From the NCBI RefSeq assembly GCF_007565055.1, contig NC_044565.1:43197211-43261210 (forward strand): a DNA stretch of 64,000 bases, given 5' to 3'. The stretch comes from Rhinopithecus roxellana. Lineage: Eukaryota; Chordata; Mammalia; Primates; Cercopithecidae. Both the position numbers and the translations under genes were made by a program. Shown here piece by piece: positions 60,628 through 64,000 of this stretch; the stretch's first letter is position 1, and each line of letters starts with the position of its first letter. The notes under the pieces are model-generated. The model had not been told where the DNA came from. It saw only the letters and a list, made by a program, of their open reading frames with translations, and searched no databases.

Positions 60628-61755
60628 CCATATCACCTCCTGGAGTCAAATGCAGTCAAGCACCTCTCACAGAATAGACATGTGGCCATAATGGCCAGTT
60701 TGTATTGTGACTGTTGTTTTGTTTTGTTTTTGATTTTGCTTGTTGTCTCATGTTCCTTTCCCCACTGTTACTACAACTCCAACCCAGTCATAGATTGTGG
60801 TGGCCAGAGTAAAGTGTTTTAACCCAGCATAAATCAAACAGTGAGCATGGGTGGCTATGAGTAATCTCAGAAGGAAAGAAACAAATACCTAAAATTAAGC
60901 CTTGAAGGGTAAACATATATTACTGCAAAAGACAACTCGGGAAGGCAATATTATGCTCAAAACCCAGTAGCAAATTTCATTACTACTCATGACTAGATTA
61001 CGATAATTGTAAATAAATGTTACCTCTTAATCAGCAAAAACATGCATTTTCTTTGTGTGTTTTATTTCTGCCCTTCAAGTTCCTCTGTTTTTTGCCTTTA
61101 ACATACAATGCCTACTAATACCAAACGGATCGTTATAACTATTTAATGTTTGCATATATTCACTGGTCTTTATGAGCACCTGGGCTTTCTCAACACAGTG
61201 GTGAGGAGAATTTATAGCAGAATCTGAAAATGAAACAGATATACTTGTTATACTTTCAAAAGTATAGTATACATGATTGTACTTTTCTGCAGGTGGAAAA
61301 AAGATTAAAACACAAGAATTTTTTTCTGATAAATTCTACCTCTGTATTATGGAAACAACAGAAAAATAATTTTTTAAATTGGTTGAATAAAATTTAAAAG
61401 TACTATTTTTATTTGAAAATCTAGGTGTGATTATTGGTGATTTTCAGGAAAAAACAAAAGCTTTCTATACTTTTTATATAAGAAAATTACTATTCTATAT
61501 TCTCTAAAATATAAATATCTAAACTTGAAAAAAAGAATTAAAAAATGGACCCAAGTAGTAGATAATTTTAGTATCTGAAAGCAGCCTAATTATTTATTAG
61601 AGACTACAGTCGTACTAATTTTAATTCAAGTCTCCCTATATCATTTTTAATGTAAGTTTAATGCAAAGAACAACAGTTAATACAATATAATTTACTAAAG
61701 TTAATAAAACCAATAAAAGCTGGATTTGTATTTTAGACTTTAAAAACCCAAATTT
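60628..61755. other. no recognisable feature
   Basis: Unassigned and AT-rich. A short (TTTTG)n run lies at 60713-60732. Confidence 0.4.
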
Positions 61756-62071
61756 GGCCGGGCGCCGTGGCTCAAGCCTGTAATCCCAGCACTTTGGGAG
61801 GCCGAGACGGGCGGATCACGAGGTCAGGAGATCGAGACCATCCTGGCTAACACGGTGAAACCCCGTCTCTACTAAAAAATACAAAAAAACTAGCTGGGCG
61901 AGGTGGTGGGCGTCTGTAGTCCTAGCTACTCGGGAGGCTGAGGCAGGAGAATGGCGTAAACCCGGGAGGCGGAGCTTGCAGTGAGCTGAGATCTGGCCAC
62001 TGCACTCTAGCCTGGGTGACAGAGGTAGACTTCGTCTCAAAAATAAATAAATAAAAATAAAAATAAATAAA
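61756..62071 (+). mobile_element. young AluY of Old World monkey type
   Basis: This is a full-length Alu with little decay. It is flanked by the perfect 15-base duplication 'taaaaacccaaattt' (61741-61755 and 62072-62086). Compared with human AluY it has CTCAAGCC, CCGAGACGGG, an extra A before ATAC, GGGCGAGGTGG, GGCGTAAACC and GCTGAGATCTGGCC. I know this set from macaque and baboon AluY subfamilies. The A tail has begun to turn into AAAT units. Confidence 0.93.
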
Positions 62072-62086
62072 TAAAAACCCAAATTT

Positions 62087-63119
62087 ATATAAAGAAAGTG
62101 ATACAAAGCAATGACACAGTTATACCCCTATTATCAGAAAACAACACAATTGAATTGCACTGGACCCACTCAAGTTGTCATATCATGTTGCTATTGTTTC
62201 TTTTGAAATAAATAGCTTTGTTTTTCATGGGCCAATGTTACATGCCAGTGCAAAAATTATATTCCCTGCCATGGCAGCAGGGAAGAGAATAGATATCACC
62301 ACTCAATTAAACCTGAACATCCTTTGGAATTCATAATTATTGAACCCACATGCTCTACACCTTGTTCACGGGTCACTCTGTATCTTCTGCAGTCTAATTT
62401 ATAATATCTTCACTGATAAACCAATAGAAATGCCCATCCAGAAAAATAGAGGTCTTTCTTAAGAAATACTGGAATACAAATCAATTTCACCAGGAGCAAC
62501 ACAACTGCATTGGGTCATAAACATTTACTTATAATCAATTAACCTGCACTTTTGCCACCGTTAAAATGCAGCTTTTAAAAACAGATCCCCTCCTTTATAT
62601 ATAAAAGTACAGTACAGAAATCTTACAATGCACCATTCATAATAGTAATTTCATTTACGTGTTTCTCTATTAATATCTCCTCTTGATTTTTCTCATTTTC
62701 TCCCCAGTATTTTATGGCTTTTCTTTTGTAAATTGCATTATAGAACCTTACAGTGAGGGCATGATAATAAAGAAAAACAAAACTAATGGGAAAAAATTAT
62801 AATTAAGCAATCCATGCCACATTTCTGCATGAAGCATTGGAGGCAATTTACAATATTGGTCATACCTATAGGAAAAGCTTTTGTTTTTCTAAGTTAAATT
62901 TTTATGCTGATGAACTATTGAACATAGAGTGCACTCACAATGATTTCCTTATAATATAACTATACCCTGTGTCCTGAAGTGAAGATAAAAATTTAAAAAA
63001 AAATCAAGGTAAATTGATCAGGGGAATACTTTTTTCTCACTGAAAAATGGAAAAATGCATTTACTTTTTTGTGGCCTCTAAATAAATTGTTATTTTCCTT
63101 CTTTATTTTGTATGTAGTT
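62087..63119. other. no recognisable feature
   Basis: Unassigned, AT-rich sequence. Confidence 0.4.
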
Positions 63120-63265
63120 TTCTGTGTATGTATTTGTATATATAGTACATACATTTATTGTGTATATATTATATATATATACACTTGTGTGTATGTATGT
63201 AAGTGTGGGGAGGTGTATGTGTATATGTATGGGTGTGTGTATGTATGTGTGTATGTATATATATA
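63120..63265. repeat. TG/TATG-rich simple repeat
   Basis: Mixed TGTA, TATA and TGTG units run for about 145 bases, directly beside the THE1/MST LTR. Confidence 0.92.
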
Positions 63266-63623
63266 TGTCCGTTTTAATACCGCTATGAAGAAACACCTGA
63301 GACTGAGTAATTTATAAAGAAAATGAGGTTTAATGGACTCACAGTTCCACACAGCTGGGGAGGCCTCACAATCATGGTGGAAGACAAAGGAGGAGGAAAG
63401 TCATATCTTTCATGGAAGCAGGCAAGAGAGCAGGTGTAGGAGAATCGTACTTTATAAAACCATCAGATTTCATGAGACTTATTCACTATTACAAGAACAC
63501 CGTGGGAAAAACTCGCCTCCATGATTCAATTACCTCCCAACCCCTCCTTCCCATGACATGTGGGGATTATGGGAGCTACAATTCAAGATGAGATTTGGGT
63601 GGGGACACAGCCAAACCATATCA
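63266..63623 (-). mobile_element. THE1/MST (MaLR) 3' LTR
   Basis: Read on the minus strand, it starts 'tgatatggtttggctgtgtc' at 63623 and ends 'acggaca' at 63266. That gives 358 bases, the normal size for THE1. Because interior sequence lies at higher coordinates, this is the 3' LTR of a minus-strand element. The complement of an AATTACTCAGTCTC block lies near 63300. Confidence 0.93.
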
Positions 63624-64000
63624 TTTCACCCCAGGCCCTCCCAAATCTTATGTTCTCATATTTCAAAACCAGTCATGCCTTCCCAACAGTCCCCAGTTCT
63701 TAACTCATTTCAACATTAACTCAAAAGTCCACAGTCCAAAGTCTTATCTGAGACAAGCAATACCCTTCTGCTTATGAGCCTATATAATCAAAAGCAAGTT
63801 AGTTACTTCTTAGATACAATGGAGGCACAGGCATTGGGTAAATACATCCATTTCAAATGGGAGAAACTGGCCAAAACGAAGGGGCTACAGGCCCTATGAA
63901 AGTCCAAAATTCAGTGGGGCAGTCAAATATTAAAGTTCCCAAATGATCTCTTTGACTCCTTAAATTTTAAGGATATGAACATCCAGGTCACTGATGCAAA
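63624..64000 (-). mobile_element. THE1/MST internal region (3' part), runs off the edge
   Basis: The MaLR interior continues to the window end ('ccctcccaaatcttatgttc', 'aaaagtccacagtccaaag', 'gaaactggccaaaacgaag' on the plus strand). MaLR interiors have no intact genes, and none is open here. The 5' LTR, if present, lies outside the window. Confidence 0.88.

Noticed and set aside
63624..64000. Possible retroviral gene in the THE1/MST interior
   Set aside because: MaLR interiors are non-coding relics, and no open frame of useful length exists here.

Overview
The window looks like nuclear DNA from a primate, probably intergenic or deep intronic. It is AT-rich and carries no gene that I can support. 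About half of it can be assigned by eye to mammalian and primate interspersed repeats: some 16 Alu or Alu-monomer copies, several L1 pieces including one almost complete copy, L2 and MIR relics, hAT-Charlie and Tigger DNA-transposon fossils, and LTRs of the MaLR, ERVL and ERV1 classes. Every open frame longer than about 100 codons falls in an Alu, in L1 or in a T/C tract. The youngest Alu, at 61756-62071, has a 15-bp perfect target-site duplication and a set of substitutions that I know from Old World monkey AluY subfamilies rather than human AluY. The source is therefore probably a macaque, baboon or other cercopithecid. All family names come from memory of consensus sequences, not from a database search.

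Layout. 0-2.4 kb: three separate L2 fragments on the minus strand. 2.4-3.1 kb: an MLT2 LTR split by a Tigger-type transposon. 4.65-6.4 kb: a long plus-strand L2 piece that still shows reverse-transcriptase relics and is split by an MLT1 LTR. 6.9-18.4 kb: AluJ and AluS copies, three more MLT1 LTRs, a possible ERV LTR, old L1 3' ends, MER5A, L2 and MIR. 18.4-31 kb: mostly sequence I cannot assign, with scattered MIR, L2, MER5A, MER20, one L1M end and one Alu.

31.2-40.3 kb holds a nearly full-length, dead, minus-strand L1. Its ORF1 start, its endonuclease domain and a mutated reverse-transcriptase active site are still readable. Two Alu monomers have inserted into it. A 1.76-kb block that is not L1 also interrupts it; this block contains a MIR, a hAT-like fossil, three Alu copies and a pure 342-bp pyrimidine tract.

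40.3-55 kb: L2, L1M and LTR relics, Alus and simple repeats, separated by unassigned AT-rich DNA. 55.6-57.2 kb: a three-layer nest of Alu within a solo MST LTR within an ERV1-type LTR. 57.3-59.6 kb: L1M, ERV-like and L2 relics. 59.7-60.6 kb: a local 137-bp duplication around an orphan 42-base A tract. 61.7-62.1 kb: the young AluY. 63.27-64 kb: the 3' LTR and part of the interior of a THE1/MST element that runs off the right edge.

No genes act together here. The interest lies in the repeat chronology and in a few unusual DNA structures: the polypyrimidine tract, two hairpins that look like template-switch events, a perfect palindrome, and the foreign block inside L1. I found no tRNA, snRNA, CRISPR array, operon or convincing novel system.
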